This document shows, one piece after another, positions 8,315 to 19,600 of a stretch of DNA of 64,000 nt. The position numbers and the translations under genes are program-made. This stretch comes from Taibaiella sp041660405 (GTDB taxonomy: Bacteria > Bacteroidota > Bacteroidia > Chitinophagales > Chitinophagaceae), in contig JBAZWL010000007.1 of assembly GCA_041660405.1 (NCBI GenBank), positions 108,019-172,018 of the forward strand, read 5' to 3'. How positions within the stretch are numbered: position 1 is the stretch's first letter; every line of letters starts with the position of its first letter. The notes beneath the pieces are model-generated. The model had not been told where the DNA came from. It saw nothing but the letters and a program-made list of their open reading frames with translations, and made no database searches.

Positions 8315-11275
8315 ATGCCAGTGCACCTTAAACATTTCACTATTATAGTGCTACTCTTTCTGAGTGGCAGAAGTGTTGTACAGGCGCAAGAAATAATCAA
8401 CGAACCTGATAATAATCCCGCTCCCGCCCACACAGACTTTCTATACTCAGACAACAAAAAGATTTACCAGGACATTTACATTAAATCTGAAGCAGATAAA
8501 AAAGTAAACCTTAACTTGGTATGTTATCGTTATGGCACTGAAGGCGACAGTTCATTAATATTCCGCTACGCTTCTTCGCAAAAAATAAAAACGGGCGCTA
8601 AAAAAATTACTATAGCCTTCCAGGAGTCAACGGATGACTACTATATGTTGCCTGCATTTTCGAACATTGTTCGGAAAACGGAGCTTATCCCTCCCGGAAG
8701 TTATAAAGTGTTTCTTTCCATCAAAGGCAATAAGGATACGACAACTTATCAGCAGGTTTTCCTAAGGGAAATTGATAGCACACTATCTATGAACTCATCC
8801 CTTAGAAAAGGCATGAACGATGTACTCCAACCTGCGGCCCATAATCTTTTGCCATCCTCCAATGCTGCTTCCGCTTTTGCAGACAAGGTTTCCAACGCCC
8901 TGGAAAAGTCCAGGTTCCGGATGGACCGTTATTTTAAGAAACGGGGCTTGACTGCAATACGGTATAACCGCGATGGTAAAGAGGTCATAGACCTGTATGC
9001 TGATGGCTGGTTTATGGGCAGGTATGAACTGGATGAAAAACAACCTCTTAGCCAACAACTAAAAGGACAGCAGGATGCATTGGAAAATAACCTGGGTTCT
9101 TTTACAAAAAACAACCTGGGTGATTATCAATCCTTGTTATCCCAATTCCGCGAACTGAAAAAGAACAGCAGGGAAAATAGTGAACTGACCGGAGAAATAG
9201 CTTTATCTGCCAATTTCGCGAGCGACCAGGAAGAGTATTCAGAACAGGACAACAATTATTACGAAGCAAGAGGGTCCATTGAGTTTCCGCTGATGGATAT
9301 CCCGGTAAGCCTTTCCGGCTATTATACCACACAGGATAAAAACAGGAAGGCAAAGGCCAGCTATGTGCATTTTAAATATGATGCAGAGAAAGCCAAAGAA
9401 CAACTGATGAAATTGATTGGCAGCTATAACAAACGCTATGAGCAGACCATAGCCCAGGGCGGGAGTTTTGATATGATCTATGGCCAGCTTGTGGGCGAAT
9501 TGAAAACAGAAAAAGATAGGGCCATAGCAGAACTGAAACAACAGGCAGGCTTACCCAAGATGGATTTCTCTTCGCTCAACGAAGAACAATTAAAAGCAGC
9601 ATTACTTAACAAAGCCAATGAAGAAAAGGATAAGCTGCAGGAGGCGCTTGTTGATTCTGCACAAAATTCAGGAGCAGGGAAAAGCATTGCGGACAAGCAG
9701 CAGAAAGCTATGCAGGCCAAACAAAAAGCAGAGGAAACTTATGCTAAGGCCATGGCGCAATATGAGCGCATTCAGCAGCTGGAAAAAAAGATCAGGAAGT
9801 ATGAAGCATTGCTGAACCAGTATAAGAATACATCCTATTATGATTCCCTGCTGGCCTACAGTAAAAGCAAGGAACTGCAAAATCTTGATCAGACCTCTTA
9901 CAAAGACCTGGCAAAGAAAGCCTCCGGCCTGTTGCCTGAAAGTAAAACCAAAAGCATGATTACCGGCCTTACCAATTTTGATGCCGGGATGTTTCCCAAG
10001 TATGTATCCGACTATACCCAATCGGGCCAGATACTCAAAGGCGTTGATGCCGGCTATGATATCGGGTTTGCAGAGATCGGCGGAAGCTATGGAAAGACAG
10101 AATACATAGACCGTGATGGTAACGTTGAGGGCTATAAAGCCTATAGCGGCCGGGTACAGTTCAAGCCAGTAATGGAACAGAAATTCGGTTTACTATATTA
10201 TGGATATTCCCCCGGTAAAAAATTATTGAGTGATGACGGGTTCTTTAAAGATGTATCTGTTTCCATGCCCAGCTTTCGTAACCCGGTACATATCATTTCT
10301 GCTATCTATAGCGGCAAGATATCAAAGTATGTTATAGCCTCAGGTGAATATGCCGTGTCTAATAAACAAGGCCAGTCTGAAGCAGCCAAAGAACAATCTT
10401 CTTTTTACGATAAGTCGGCCTATAACGTCAAACTGGAAGGCATTATCCCATCGAATAATATTAACCTTGAAGCTGCTTACGAGCATGCCGGAAAATCTTT
10501 TGAAAACAACACGCTCCCGGTGCTCATGTCCGGGACAGAACGGTTAAGGGCAAGCGGGCAGGGGGACCTGTTCAACAATTTTCTGACCGTAGGTGTGGAA
10601 TACAATTACCTTATCCAGAACAGTTTTTCCTCCAAAGGCAATAACACCAAATGGGGCTTTAACCTCGCCACACATTCCAAACGTTACCCATCGGTATCCC
10701 TTTCCTACAAGCCGTTTTCAACTTTCAGGAGCTTTAATGATACTTTGAATATAGAACAGAAGCCCATACTGGGGGAAGTCTGGACGGGAAAAATAAATTA
10801 CCAGATCAAAAAGAGGGACAGGGCTATACGGTTTACTTTATTGTACAACAGGAATACCAGTACTATGGATACAGTAAAGTATGGCAGTGCCCTGATCCAG
10901 TTCAATACTATTTATTCTTATAAAACAACTACGCTTTCCCTGAACCTGGGCAGCTCAAAGATCAATACTGATTATATTGAAACAGCCTATCCTGCTTTTA
11001 ATAATTCAAAGTTTGCCAACATATCGGCAAGCGGTAATGTAGCCACTGGCCTGATGTTGACCGGCGGTACAGATATTGCCCTTGCCAATGCCATGATCAG
11101 TCGTTACGGGATCTTTGTGGGCAGCGGATATACTTTTAAAAAGCTGCCCTTCATGATCAGGGCAAACTTCCGGTATACCAATTACAGGTTAACAGAACTT
11201 ATCGGTTGGAAACAATTGTATTCGGGGGGCATAGAACTGGCCTGGAGGTTTAAAGCGAAATTATTTAAGAATTAA
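8315..11275 (+). CDS. outer-membrane-type protein with central coiled coil, 986 aa
   Basis: A signal peptide (residues 1-24, ending VVQAQ) directs it to the envelope. After a beta-rich N-terminal domain comes a long charged helical region (about 350-545; repeats such as KQQKAMQAKQKAEETYAKAM) predicted as coiled coil. The final 400 residues show alternating hydrophobic/aromatic strands typical of an outer-membrane beta-barrel. I know no named family. It is the first gene of a co-directional block with two RHS-type giants, an OmpH-like protein and a lipoprotein. I infer a secretion or anchoring role for the RHS proteins. The role of the coiled coil (periplasmic span or surface stalk) cannot be told from sequence. 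Confidence 0.75.
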   Translation: MPVHLKHFTIIVLLFLSGRSVVQAQEIINEPDNNPAPAHTDFLYSDNKKIYQDIYIKSEADKKVNLNLVCYRYGTEGDSSLIFRYASSQKIKTGAKKITIAFQESTDDYYMLPAFSNIVRKTELIPPGSYKVFLSIKGNKDTTTYQQVFLREIDSTLSMNSSLRKGMNDVLQPAAHNLLPSSNAASAFADKVSNALEKSRFRMDRYFKKRGLTAIRYNRDGKEVIDLYADGWFMGRYELDEKQPLSQQLKGQQDALENNLGSFTKNNLGDYQSLLSQFRELKKNSRENSELTGEIALSANFASDQEEYSEQDNNYYEARGSIEFPLMDIPVSLSGYYTTQDKNRKAKASYVHFKYDAEKAKEQLMKLIGSYNKRYEQTIAQGGSFDMIYGQLVGELKTEKDRAIAELKQQAGLPKMDFSSLNEEQLKAALLNKANEEKDKLQEALVDSAQNSGAGKSIADKQQKAMQAKQKAEETYAKAMAQYERIQQLEKKIRKYEALLNQYKNTSYYDSLLAYSKSKELQNLDQTSYKDLAKKASGLLPESKTKSMITGLTNFDAGMFPKYVSDYTQSGQILKGVDAGYDIGFAEIGGSYGKTEYIDRDGNVEGYKAYSGRVQFKPVMEQKFGLLYYGYSPGKKLLSDDGFFKDVSVSMPSFRNPVHIISAIYSGKISKYVIASGEYAVSNKQGQSEAAKEQSSFYDKSAYNVKLEGIIPSNNINLEAAYEHAGKSFENNTLPVLMSGTERLRASGQGDLFNNFLTVGVEYNYLIQNSFSSKGNNTKWGFNLATHSKRYPSVSLSYKPFSTFRSFNDTLNIEQKPILGEVWTGKINYQIKKRDRAIRFTLLYNRNTSTMDTVKYGSALIQFNTIYSYKTTTLSLNLGSSKINTDYIETAYPAFNNSKFANISASGNVATGLMLTGGTDIALANAMISRYGIFVGSGYTFKKLPFMIRANFRYTNYRLTELIGWKQLYSGGIELAWRFKAKLFKN

Positions 11276-11378
11276 TATACTTAGTGCCTCCGTGCCTTTG
11301 TGAGCAATGATAATTCCACAACGTCACAAAGACACAAAGCCTGATAAGAAAAAAATGAACAAACATTAAAGCTTATTT

Positions 11379-12509
11379 ATGAAACAATATTTTAGAGTGA
11401 TTTTGCTGAATGCCCTGCTGCTGTTGGTTACAGCCAAAGGCTTTGCACAGAACGATATTTTTGTGAATATGGCTATGGTCGATGGCGTGGACCTTACACC
11501 GGACAACCTGTTCAGTTTCCAGGTCCAGTCGGGCCTTAAGAAAAGCAGCCACAGCCTGATCAGGGGAAATATAAAGTTCCGCAATTCAGACCTGCGGATC
11601 GCTTACCGGTTCGAATATGATTTGCAACCCGGATTGAATATCATACCTGCAAATGCAGTAAGGCCGCAGTTTGAATATTCATCGCAGCCGCTGCGTGAAC
11701 TCTTCGAGCAATATAAAAAATTACCCGAAGGCATTTATGAATACTGCGTTTCCGTAAAGCCTGATTACAACCTTAATGAATCCACACCCGGCCCGGTTTA
11801 CAACGAATGCGTATACCATAAATCACAGGATGTATTCCTGATCAACCTGATAGACCCGGACAATGATGCCAAGATATATGAGTACAACCCGATGTTAAGC
11901 TGGACGGTCAATTATCCGTTTGCCTCTGAACTGAAGTACCGCATCAGGGTGGCAGAAATTAAGGAAGGGCAGAATACCACAGGGGCTATCAATCGCAACA
12001 ACCCGGTGTACGATGAAAGGAACCTGATGCAGATGAGCATTGTGTATCCTGTGTATGGTAAGCCTTTACAGAAGAACCAGCCTTACGTCTGGACCGTTGA
12101 TGCTTATTATAAAGGCTTATTGCTTGGTGGTGCAGAGCCCTGGAAGTTTACCATTATTGAGGATAGTTTGCTAAGCGCGATACCCAGGGACCCATCTTTT
12201 GTTGATGTTAAAAGGGAAAATGGATCGTATGGTCTTTATGCCCCCGGTGTATTAAAGCTTAAATATGACCTGACAGAATTGAAGACCGATTCTTTATCCC
12301 TGCAGCTACTGGATAAAAATGATAAAGAGATCGGGCTTAAAGAAGCCGGTTCATTAAAGGCTGTATACGGTGATAACCGTTTTATCCTGGACTTCAAAGA
12401 AAGCCAACCTTTAAAACACCTGCAGCCTTATACCTTACTCATCAAGTCACAGACCGGGAGTACTTACCGGATCTTCTTTAAATATGCGAACCCTGAACTT
12501 TTAAAATAG
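11379..12509 (+). CDS. secreted protein of the RHS block, 376 aa
   Basis: A signal peptide (residues 1-23, VTAKGFAQ) is followed by a beta-rich protein. A central segment, NPMLSWTVNYP...YRIRVAEI...QPYVWTVDAYYKG, has the look of a fibronectin type III-like fold of the kind used in periplasmic or surface scaffolds. No catalytic motif is seen. It follows the outer-membrane gene by 103 bases and precedes the OmpH-like gene by 14. I infer a structural or chaperone part in delivering the RHS proteins. Confidence 0.7.
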   Translation: MKQYFRVILLNALLLLVTAKGFAQNDIFVNMAMVDGVDLTPDNLFSFQVQSGLKKSSHSLIRGNIKFRNSDLRIAYRFEYDLQPGLNIIPANAVRPQFEYSSQPLRELFEQYKKLPEGIYEYCVSVKPDYNLNESTPGPVYNECVYHKSQDVFLINLIDPDNDAKIYEYNPMLSWTVNYPFASELKYRIRVAEIKEGQNTTGAINRNNPVYDERNLMQMSIVYPVYGKPLQKNQPYVWTVDAYYKGLLLGGAEPWKFTIIEDSLLSAIPRDPSFVDVKRENGSYGLYAPGVLKLKYDLTELKTDSLSLQLLDKNDKEIGLKEAGSLKAVYGDNRFILDFKESQPLKHLQPYTLLIKSQTGSTYRIFFKYANPELLK

Positions 12510-12523
12510 CCCAAACAACAATA

Positions 12524-13039
12524 ATGACGAAGTCCAAACTCAGACAAACTGGTATCACTATCCTGTCCTGTGTACTTACAGCGGCAATCCTTCTGTTCAT
12601 CCAGAAACGGGACAGTAAAAAGATAGCCGTTGTTGATGCCGTAAAATTATTTAACTCCTATAAAATGAAAATGGAGCTGGAAACCAAGGCAGCAGGTGGA
12701 TTGCGCTACCTGGGCAACCAGGCAGACAGCCTTCAAAAGGAACTGGAAGCAAAGAGCCGGATGAAAGATATTCCACGCGCAGAACTGGAACAAGTGTATA
12801 AAGTTTTTGCCCAGGTGAAAGCTACGTTTGAACAGGAGTACCAGTCAAGCAATCAATCCATTAATGAACAGGTTTGGAAAAGGTTAAACCCACTCATCGA
12901 TGAGTATGGGAAATCGAATGGTTATAGATTGATTATCGGTGCTAACGGCATGGGCAGTGTACTGTATAACGATGAGTATTATGATCAGACAAAAGAAGTC
13001 ATTGACTTTGTCAATAAAAAATATGAAGCAGGTAATTAA
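12524..13039 (+). CDS. OmpH/Skp-like periplasmic chaperone, 171 aa
   Basis: One N-terminal membrane or signal segment (about residues 10-26) is followed by the typical KIAVVDAVKLFNSYKMK opening of OmpH proteins. Then come long helices (about 50-125) and an end that returns to the beta core (YRLIIGANGMGSVLYNDEYYDQTKEVIDFVNKKY). Skp-type proteins hold unfolded outer-membrane or secreted clients. The signal segment lacks an obvious cleavage site, so it may stay membrane-anchored. It overlaps the next gene by 17 bases. Confidence 0.85.
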   Translation: MTKSKLRQTGITILSCVLTAAILLFIQKRDSKKIAVVDAVKLFNSYKMKMELETKAAGGLRYLGNQADSLQKELEAKSRMKDIPRAELEQVYKVFAQVKATFEQEYQSSNQSINEQVWKRLNPLIDEYGKSNGYRLIIGANGMGSVLYNDEYYDQTKEVIDFVNKKYEAGN

Positions 13040-13601
13040 TATACTCATCCTTGGCATAATGCTATCCGGTTGTAACCGGCAGCAGGACCCTGTCCTGTAT
13101 ACAGAAGATAAAGAGAACGGGCTTAGGAAAACGGTTGAGGTCGGTAATGTGATCTATGATATCCAATACAAGCCACCGGCCTATATAGCCAGGATGGAGC
13201 ATCTGGATAAAGCAGCCGAAGAGAAAAGGATAAAGGCACTACAGGGTATGGCTTGGTTTAATGTTTCGTTCAGGATTAGGGATTTCAACGAATCTCCCCT
13301 GAGATACAAGCTCACCAGCCTCGAAGAGTATACCGCGAGACAGGATTATTATTTAAATAAAGCACCCAAAGACATATACCTGCTTTATGGAAGTGATACC
13401 CTTTATGTAAACAGCTATTGGTTTGAGAATAACCAGAACCTTTCCCTTCATGAAACGATGGTGATTGGTTTCAAACTGCCGGAAAAAATTGTACAACCTG
13501 AAGAAGACCTGCGGTTTTCTTTCTATGACCGGGTGTATCAAAACGGTATCATTAAAACTATTATCAAAAAAGATGACCTGGAAAATATTCCGGGAAAATA
13601 A
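13023..13601 (+). CDS. lipoprotein of the RHS block, 192 aa
   Basis: The start at 13023 (MKQVINILILGIMLSGCNRQ) is chosen because it gives a clean lipoprotein signal with lipobox LSGC at about residue 20. Longer in-frame readings lie inside the upstream OmpH-like gene. The mature part (about 170 residues) is mixed alpha/beta with no recognised domain. The 17-base overlap with the preceding stop indicates translational coupling. It is probably a periplasmic or outer-leaflet partner of the RHS export module. Confidence 0.75.
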   Translation: MKQVINILILGIMLSGCNRQQDPVLYTEDKENGLRKTVEVGNVIYDIQYKPPAYIARMEHLDKAAEEKRIKALQGMAWFNVSFRIRDFNESPLRYKLTSLEEYTARQDYYLNKAPKDIYLLYGSDTLYVNSYWFENNQNLSLHETMVIGFKLPEKIVQPEEDLRFSFYDRVYQNGIIKTIIKKDDLENIPGK

Positions 13602-13636
13602 ATTAAAACCAGGTTCACGGGAAAAACATTGAAACC

Positions 13637-16600
13637 ATGTTGTACAATAAACGAATAATAAAATTTACCGCAAAAATTATGCTTTGTACCCTGACCTGCC
13701 AATTGGTATTTCCGGCAGTGTCTTCGGCCCTGACTTCGGGGCCCAGCCAACCCGAGGTGCAAAGCTTTGAACCGGTAGGTACTACAGACATGGTCGATAT
13801 GTTTACCGGGGATTTTGTATACAATATCCCGCTCATGGATGTAGAGGGTTATCCGATCAATATCTCCTACCACGGGGGTGGCGATATGGAACAGGAAGCC
13901 AGTTGGGTAGGCCTTGGATGGAACATTAACCCGGGTGTGATCAACCGGACTCCCAGGGGCATGCCGGATGACTTTAATGGGGACTCGATAAAGAAGACCC
14001 TGAACATTAAGCCTGAAAAAAATATCCGTGTAGGTCTGGGCGGTGGCATTGAACTCCTGGGTGTGGGCACACCATTGATTAATATCTCTGCCGATCTTAA
14101 ATTAAGTCTGAACATAAGTAACTACCGTGGAGTAAGTGCCGATATGGCCTTGGCTGCTGGGGTAAATATTGCGGGCATGGCATCTGCAGGGATCAACCTG
14201 GGTGTAAATTCCCAGAATGGCGCCGATATTGATTATAACCTCGGTCTGTCCTTTAGCACTTCGGCGATCATTAGCTCCGATATCGCTGTTGGCGTAGGTG
14301 TCAACTTCGGCAGTGGTTACAGTACCCGCTCGGGTCTGAAGGATAAAACCTTTAGCGCAAATGTTGGAGTTACCTACAAAGGGTCCGGCATAGGAACCGG
14401 TACCCAGGCAACTGTACCTATCGGTGTAAAAAATATCATTCCGGTGGTTACCAACAGTTCGGTCATGAAAATGTACCGTGGACAGATCAAGCTGGGCGGG
14501 GAATTATTCTGGGCTTATCCGCATGGCGCCGTTTTCGGTATGGTCAGTACCCTGAAATATGATAAAGATGGTTCCAGGAAAGGTTATGGTTACTTGTATG
14601 CACAAAATGCAGACGATGCCGCGATCATGGATTTTACCCGGGACCGCGATGGTATGTTCAACTCCACCATGCATTATCTGCCCCTGGGTAATATGACCTA
14701 CGATATTTATTCCGTGAGCGGGCAAGGTACCGGTGGGTCTTTCCGCCCCTTCCGCAATGATTTCGGAAGTGTACATGACCCGGCAGTGTCCAGTACGGGT
14801 TTTGAGGGAGGAGTAAATGTGGAGGCCGGTCTTGGTTACCTGTTTGAAGTTGGGGCGGATATAACCGTCAGCAATACCGATATCACCTCCGGCCCATGGC
14901 ATGACTACGAGCGGCCTTTTACCAATAAAACAGCAGGAAATATCTATGAGAATACCTATTTCAAACAGGCAGGGGAGGCCACTGCAGTTAACCCCGGGCT
15001 TTTCGATGCTATCCAGGGCATCAACCCGATAAAAGGCACACAGACAACCGGCATCCCTGATAAGAAACCGGGTTCCACCATGCAAAGAGACCCAAGGGGC
15101 AACCTGGTCTCCTATTTTACAGGGGATGAAGCCTCACAACCTGGAGTGGCCACTTCCCAGCAACTTTATAGTTATATCAGCACCAACGGATTTGCCGGAG
15201 GGCCGGATGCTCCCAAAACAGCCATACCCCGTGTGGGCGATAACCGCAAAGGGTATCATATATCTGAAGTGGTACAGACGCAAACAGATGGCAGAAGGTA
15301 TGTTTACGGCCTGCCTGCCATGAACAACATCCAGGATGAGGTGACCTTTGCCGTTGACCCATCGGGCGATCCTAGCGGTATAGCCACATATTACCCAAAC
15401 GACCCTACAATCAACAATGATAATGGCAGGGACCATTATTACAGTAAAACCTCAACCCCGGCTTTTGCCCACAGCTACCTGCTTACCTCTGTGCTCTCCA
15501 CAGATTATGTAGACATAAAAGGCGATGGCGTTACAGACGATGATTTCGGGTCTTTTACCAAATTCAATTATACGTTGAAAGATGCAGCTTATGGCTGGAA
15601 GGCGCCGTATGGCGATATGAAGGCCCAATATGATCCCGGTTTTAAATCAGACGGGCAGGATGATAAGGCAAGTTACCTGTCCGGTACCCGTGAGCAATGG
15701 TTAACACACAGTATAGAGACCAAAAATTTTGTTGCAGAATTTTACACCTCTGTCCGGGAGGATGGAAGAGGTGTTGATGTAAACAATGACCTCTCTTACA
15801 AACTGGATTCCATCAAGCTCTATAATAAGCATGACCGTTTTATTAACCAGGCAGCTGCGGTTCCCATAAAGACCGTTATGTTTGGCTATGACTACTCCCT
15901 GTGTGCCAATGTGCCCAATAATGTCAATGGTAAGGGTAAGCTGACTTTGAAAAACATATACGTGCGCTATGGTAACTCGGACCGCAGCATGATCAGCCCT
16001 TACCAGTTTAAGTATGGTAACAACTTTGGTTACAATGTAGTCAACAGGGACCGCTGGGGTGGATATAAAGAATCAAACAACGGCATGAGTAATGTAGATT
16101 TTCCATTTGTAGATCAGAATGATCCTGACCTGGATAAATACGCCAGTGCCTGGTCCCTGGAAACCATTACACTTCCCTCCGGCGGTAATATCAATATCCA
16201 ATACGAGGCAGACGATTATGCCTATGTACAGGATAGGGCTGCTATGGAAATGTTCAAGCTTAAGGGGCTGGGCAACTCCACCAACTATTCAACTTCCAGC
16301 CAGCTTTACCTGGATAAGAACACGCCTTGTCGTTATTTTTATTTTGACCGGAGGCTCTCCAGTGAAAAAGCAGGATTGAGTTTCCAGGATAACTATTTGA
16401 AAGGACAAAAAATCCTGTATTACAATTTTGACACCAGGCTGGTCGATAATAAATATGAACCGATAAAAGGTTATGCGGAGGTGGAGGAAGTAGGCGCCTG
16501 CCCGGATGGTACCCATGGTTATATTAAAACCAAAGCAGTACCCCTTAAAGGAGGTGGCGCCAACTTAAACCACGTTACTTATACGGCGCTAAACTTTGCA

Positions 16601-19600
16601 AGATATTACTTACCGCATATCATTTTCCCCGGATCAGATCCTGATGCCAGCGGGCTGAGTAATATCCTGTCCGGCATCCAGTATGCTTTCAGCGAACTGG
16701 TGAGCTTTGCCAAGAACCCGGTAAAGCGGATGGTTGAAGAACAAAAGGCCAAAGAAGTAAGACTGGCCTCCTCTTTTATGCGACTCAACAGTCCTGGCCT
16801 TAAGAAGAAAGGTGGCGGGCAGCGGGTAAAACAACTGGCTTTTTATGATAACTGGAAAGCACTTGCCGGTGGCAACAGCCAGGATGCAACTTATGGAAAG
16901 GACTATAGCTATACAACAGAGGATGCAGGCGGTTATGGTACCATAAGCAGTGGTGTGGCCAGCTATGAGCCCCAGATCGGCGGGGATGAAAACCCACTGA
17001 GGGAGCCGGTGAATTATTCGGTACAGGCAGGTAGTAAGTTTCCGCCTAACGATCCTGTCGGGGTTTACCAGGAGTTGCCTTTGGGGGAAAGCCTGTACCC
17101 GGGCGCCATGGTAGGCTACTCACGGGTGACCATTAAAAGCATTCACCAGCAGGAAGGCCGCTCGGCCCAGGGTATGGATATTTACGATTTTTATACCGCT
17201 AAGGATTTTCCTATCCAGGCCATGGCCACACCTTTGGACGAACTGGATAACCAGACCTATTATGAGTTCACCGAACAGAGAAGGGTGTATGAAGGTACAC
17301 AAGGCTATACCCTTATATTTAACGATATGCACGGTAAGCCCAAACGTACCGAGCACCGGATCATAAAACCTTCCACAGGACAAACAGAGCTGGTCAGCTA
17401 CCAGCAATATATCTATAATACAGAAAACGGTAAGCTGAGCAATAATGTACCGGTAATCGAATATGATCCCGTGGCCGGAAAAATGAAGAAAGTACAAAAA
17501 CAGGTAGGATATGAGGCAGACCTTACTATTGATACCCGCGAAAAGAAAGAGCATACAAGCTCTACTACAGGTTATATCAACTTCAACTTTTTTACTATAG
17601 CTATCATTCCTTTCCCTATGTTTTTTGCGTATGGGGCAGATTTCGATTTCAAAAATGAATTCCGTTCCGTTGTGGCAACCAAGGTAGTGCAGCAATACGG
17701 TATCCTTAAAGAAGTACAAAGCTCGCAGGAAGGAGCACTAACCACGGTGCGCAATGAAGCTTTTGACCCGGTTACGGGACAGGCGCTCATTACATCTGTA
17801 AACAATGAATTTAAGGACAAGGAGTATTCCGTCAATTATCCTGCGTATTGGGGCTATAAGTCAATGGGGCCTTCATATCAGAATACAGGATACGAAGAAA
17901 ATTTTCCGCTGGTTCCCGTTATTAACCATGCCGCTATAATACCGGTTAACGCAATGGCGAATTACAAGGTCGGAGACGAAGTTTACATGACGTACAATGG
18001 GGGCGCAACTAATGCATGGGTTACCTCTATGTACATTGAATCTCCTTCTTCGACTGTAACTCCTTTTAAATGCACAGCACCCTGGTGTCTCGGGCTTTCA
18101 GCTGCAAATCTCCACATTGTAGACACTATAGATCTGTCCAATTTAAATTCAACAGTGCAACTTTCAATATTTATTCCAAATTCCTGTATAGACAATCTCT
18201 TTTTAAGAAACGATTGCGGGAACCAGCGCTTAATTCTTAAGCCCAGATATAAGAGTGCGTTTCCGCAAACGGGAACGTTGACCGATGTGCGCTTGAAGAT
18301 TGTAAGGTCCGGTGCCAAAAATCAATTGAATGAATCCATCCAAAGCTATACCGGGATGTCTGTTCCTTTTGATAATAACGGATATTTGAAAGATAACCTG
18401 GATAATCTGATCAATATTTCGGCCAGGGAATATTCAGATACACTCACAGCTATACTGCCTAAATACGATTCTCTGCAAAATCCTGCATCATGGGATTCGT
18501 TGAATGTTTATGTTAATGGTACAAGGCAGATTAAGAGGGTTTCCAAGGAATACGCTTATATCAAGAATCGCGATTATCCTGGAAACTCACAAAGGAACGC
18601 CGGTTTATTTTCGGCTAAAACATTATGGCAAATAGGTACTTATACTGATGGATGTATTTTTAACGGGTATAAATATTGCGCTATAGATACCTCTGTTATA
18701 CCCAATGGTATACCTTACCCGGGTGGTGCGTATGGTAACCCTACTCCAAACTTTTATGCGGATCTGACGCAAAACCGGTTATATATTCTGAAAATGCCGG
18801 ACCTTTCGCCGCCAAACTACAGCATGGAATACAACCACCTTGTTCCTCATCCCATAGATGATCGCAATTGGGTGGTAGCCCGTTCCGTTACCAAATACAG
18901 CCCATGGGGTTTTGAGATTGAAAATAAAGATGCGATTGGTAATTATACAGCGGCTATGTATGGTTACAATAACCAGCTTCCGGTAGCACTCGCACAGGAT
19001 GCTAAACAACATGAGATGTTCTCTGACGGTTTTGAGGATTTCCAATTGTTGCAGCTGATGGCCAATTTCGCACGGATGAGCTGTTCTCCGTTTGGTAATA
19101 TGTTCCCGTTGGCATCGCTTCCATCTTCTACTGTTTACGGGAAATTTGCCATCCCCGGTTCGGGAGCGATAACCATCAACGGCTCCAATGCCCATACCGG
19201 TAAATATGCATTGGCCACTACCGGTTCACCAACGATGCCATTGAATATATCGGCCGAACCTGTTACCGCAGGCCAGCCCAGGTACCTGCCTTTTAGTATG
19301 CAATACAATAAGCAGTATATCGTATCCTATTGGTTCAAACCTAAAGCAATATCCGGGATCATTACTACTTATTCCGCACCATCAGGGTTCCAGTTGAAAT
19401 CAAACATTATTGAAGGCTGGCAACTGGCGGAGGCTGTAATCACGGTGCCGGCAACCGGCAGCATTTATGACCTTCAATTGCCCAAGGACGCTTATGTAGA
19501 TGATATCAGGGTCCTTCCAATAGATGCCAATATGAAAGCCTTTGTTTACCATCCGGTAAACCAGAAGCTGATCGCTACCCTTGATGAAAACAACTTTGCG

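Noticed and set aside
11291..11341. ctttgtg / cacaaag inverted words between the first two genes of the RHS block
   Set aside because: Only 7 paired bases with a 30-base gap. Similar words are common in Bacteroidota intergenic DNA, so no function is claimed.
13538..19195. Antisense and alternative frames within the 2025-residue gene
   Set aside because: No motif or start signal supports them, and the plus-strand frame is continuous with family motifs.
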